Shown piece after piece: positions 20,590-21,980 of a stretch of 21,980 nucleotides of DNA. The notes under the pieces are model-generated. The model had not been told where the DNA came from. It worked only from the letters and a program-made list of their open reading frames with translations, and did no database searches. Position numbers and translations under genes: made by a program. The stretch is from Opitutia bacterium (lineage in GTDB: Bacteria > Verrucomicrobiota > Verrucomicrobiae > Opitutales > UBA953), in contig CANKZO010000022.1 of assembly GCA_947488485.1 (NCBI GenBank), forward strand, positions 1 to 21,980, read 5' to 3'. The first letter of the stretch is position 1; each line of letters begins with the position of its first letter.

Positions 20590-21980
20590 ATGAACCTCCC
20601 CGAAAACTCCAACCGTCGCGACTTCCTCAAACTCGGCGCCCTCGCCGGCCTTGGCCTCGGCCTCAGCGCCGTGCCCTCGGCCGAAGCCAAGCCCGATCCG
20701 CGCGACCTCAAGCTCCTCAGCGCGAGCGATATCTCCGCCACCCGCCCGCGTCCCGCCGGCAATAAGCCCGTCTGGGACCTGACCACCAAGCCGACCGAGA
20801 AGGTCCGTTGCGGCTTCATCGGCCTGAACCGCGGACGCGGCCACGTGAACTCCGCCGCCAACATCCCGTTCGCCGAAGTCGTCGCCGTCTGCGACATCGT
20901 CGAACAGCGCGCCAAGAGCGCCGCCGAGAACGTCAAGAAGAAGACCGGCAAGGAGCCCGCCATGTATTTCGGCGACGAGAACGCCTGGGAGAAGATGATC
21001 GCCCGGGACGACATCGACGTCGTCTACGTGTCCACCCCCTGGGAATGGCACGTCCCGATGGCCCTCAAGGCCATGGAGCAAGGCAAGCACGTCTTCATCG
21101 AGGTCTCGGCCGCGGTGACCGTCGACGAGTGCTGGCAGCTCGTGGACATGTCGGAGAAGACCCAGCGCCATTGCGCGATCATCGAGAACTGCTGCTACGG
21201 CGAAGAAGAGCTCTTCGTCCTGAACCTCGCCCGCCAGGGCTTCTTCGGCGACCTCAAGCACGCCGAGTGCGCCTACATCCATAACCTCGCCGGCGGCGTC
21301 CTCTGGTCGCTCGGCAGCGAAGGCGACTGGCGCCGCGACTACCATCGCTTCATGGACGGCAACCTGTACCCCACGCACGGCCTCGGCCCGGTGGCGCAGT
21401 ACCTGAACATCGGCCGTGGCGACGCGTTCAAGTTCGTCGTGTCCGTCTCCTCGCCTGAGTTCAACCTCACCCAGTTCCGCGACAAGCACCAGCCGAACAA
21501 GGGCAAGCACAAGGACGAGAAGTTCGTCTGCGGCGACATGAACACCTCGATCATCAAGACGCAGCTCGGCCGGACCATCATGATCCAGCACGACGTCGTG
21601 AGCCCCCGCCCCTACTCGCGCATCAACGCCCTCTGCGGCACCCAGGCCACGTTCTTCGGCTACCCCGCCCGCCTGGCCGTCGATGCCGACAACAAGCACC
21701 CGATCCTCGACCCCAAGGCGAAGCACAACAGCCACGAGTGGACCTTCGAGAAGGAGAAGCTCACCAAGTTCATGAAGGAGAACCAGCACCCGCTCATCAA
21801 GAAGATCGGCGAGCTCGGCAAGAAGATCGGCGGCCACGGCGGCATGGATTTCGTGATGAACTACCGCATGCTCGACTGCCTGCGCCAGGGCATCACCCCG
21901 GACATGACCGTGTACGACGCCGCGGACTGGTCCTCGATCCTCGAGATCTCCGCCAAGTCCGTGAAGGACGGCAGCATGCC
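20590..21980 (+). CDS. Tat-exported Gfo/Idh/MocA-fold protein, GH109-like (copy 2), cut by window end
   Basis: 463 codons are present with no stop; by alignment to copy 1 only about 25 residues are missing. A Tat signal (NRRDFLKLGALAGLGLGLSAVPSAEA) precedes the PRPAGNKPVWDLTTKP block shared with copy 1. The Rossmann motif CGFIGLNRGRGHV lies at 74-86. Glu171 is in FIEVSAAVTVDECW, close to the family EVPxA. YPTHGLGP at 260-267 supplies the catalytic Tyr and His. By eye about two thirds of residues match copy 1, spread over the whole length, so the pair arose by tandem duplication. It probably shares the promoter before 19117. The expected role is periplasmic removal of alpha-linked N-acetylgalactosamine or a related sugar; this is family inference, and many such homologues are uncharacterised. 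Confidence 0.92.
   Translation, partial: MNLPENSNRRDFLKLGALAGLGLGLSAVPSAEAKPDPRDLKLLSASDISATRPRPAGNKPVWDLTTKPTEKVRCGFIGLNRGRGHVNSAANIPFAEVVAVCDIVEQRAKSAAENVKKKTGKEPAMYFGDENAWEKMIARDDIDVVYVSTPWEWHVPMALKAMEQGKHVFIEVSAAVTVDECWQLVDMSEKTQRHCAIIENCCYGEEELFVLNLARQGFFGDLKHAECAYIHNLAGGVLWSLGSEGDWRRDYHRFMDGNLYPTHGLGPVAQYLNIGRGDAFKFVVSVSSPEFNLTQFRDKHQPNKGKHKDEKFVCGDMNTSIIKTQLGRTIMIQHDVVSPRPYSRINALCGTQATFFGYPARLAVDADNKHPILDPKAKHNSHEWTFEKEKLTKFMKENQHPLIKKIGELGKKIGGHGGMDFVMNYRMLDCLRQGITPDMTVYDAADWSSILEISAKSVKDGSM

Noticed and set aside
19510..21837. A 775-codon minus-strand open frame running across both GH109-like genes
   Set aside because: It spans two plus-strand genes and shows an internal repeat only because those genes are paralogues; no recognisable protein features.
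1..21980. Defence island, prophage, transposon or biosynthetic cluster
   Set aside because: No integrase, transposase, restriction, toxin-antitoxin, Cas, capsid or assembly-line enzyme was recognised; the genes are ordinary chromosomal ones with uniform composition.

Overview
The window is GC-rich chromosomal DNA with 24 protein genes packed at bacterial density. No RNA gene, CRISPR array, insertion sequence, integrase or phage gene is visible. It most resembles a Verrucomicrobiota genome, probably the Opitutae side. The pointers are an rpmH-rnpA-yidD cluster, twin Tat-exported GH109-like oxidoreductase-fold proteins, a lone type II pseudopilin, an ExbB/ExbD/TolA-like set, very few Shine-Dalgarno sites, and high-GC codon use. 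This placement is inference from gene content; the sequence holds no rRNA to confirm it.

Layout. 1-2812 (+): a lipoprotein oligopeptide-binding protein without permease genes, a small secreted protein of unknown function, and a RidA-like protein. 2819-4914 (-): an exbB, exbD, tolA/tonB-like operon, converging on the RidA gene. 5004-6265 (+): a zinc-finger/UVR-motif (McsA-like) protein and SurE. 6272-6919 (-): a membrane protein with a histidine-rich tail, tail-to-tail with surE. 7008-9897 (+): a HAD phosphatase and a RecD2-type helicase. 9898-12426 (-): a long peptidase-U32/RlhA-type protein whose stop codon abuts that of the helicase. 12542-13661 (+): a MazG/dUTPase_2-like pyrophosphatase and a pseudopilin. 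13645-17191 (-): rpmH, rnpA, yidD, an LtaS/MdoB-type membrane transferase and a PAP2 phosphatase, nearly all touching or overlapping. 17287-19037 (+): LOG-family protein, CutA and a CPBP membrane protease, tightly spaced. 19117 to the right edge (+): two tandem paralogous GH109-type proteins, the second cut by the window end.

How the genes work together. Most are housekeeping or envelope genes rather than one accessory system. The Exb/Tol set would power outer-membrane work. The rpmH operon joins ribosome and RNase P production and YidD-assisted membrane insertion to enzymes that handle phospholipid head groups or lipid phosphates. The GH109 pair suggests periplasmic processing of aminosugar-containing glycans.

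No clearly new defence or mobile system was found. The points most worth a second look are: a recurring promoter geometry that places the predicted transcription start at or near the start codon, palindromes at the facing stop codons, the absence of yidC next to yidD with an LtaS-like gene in its place, the histidine-rich membrane protein, and the diverged GH109 pair.
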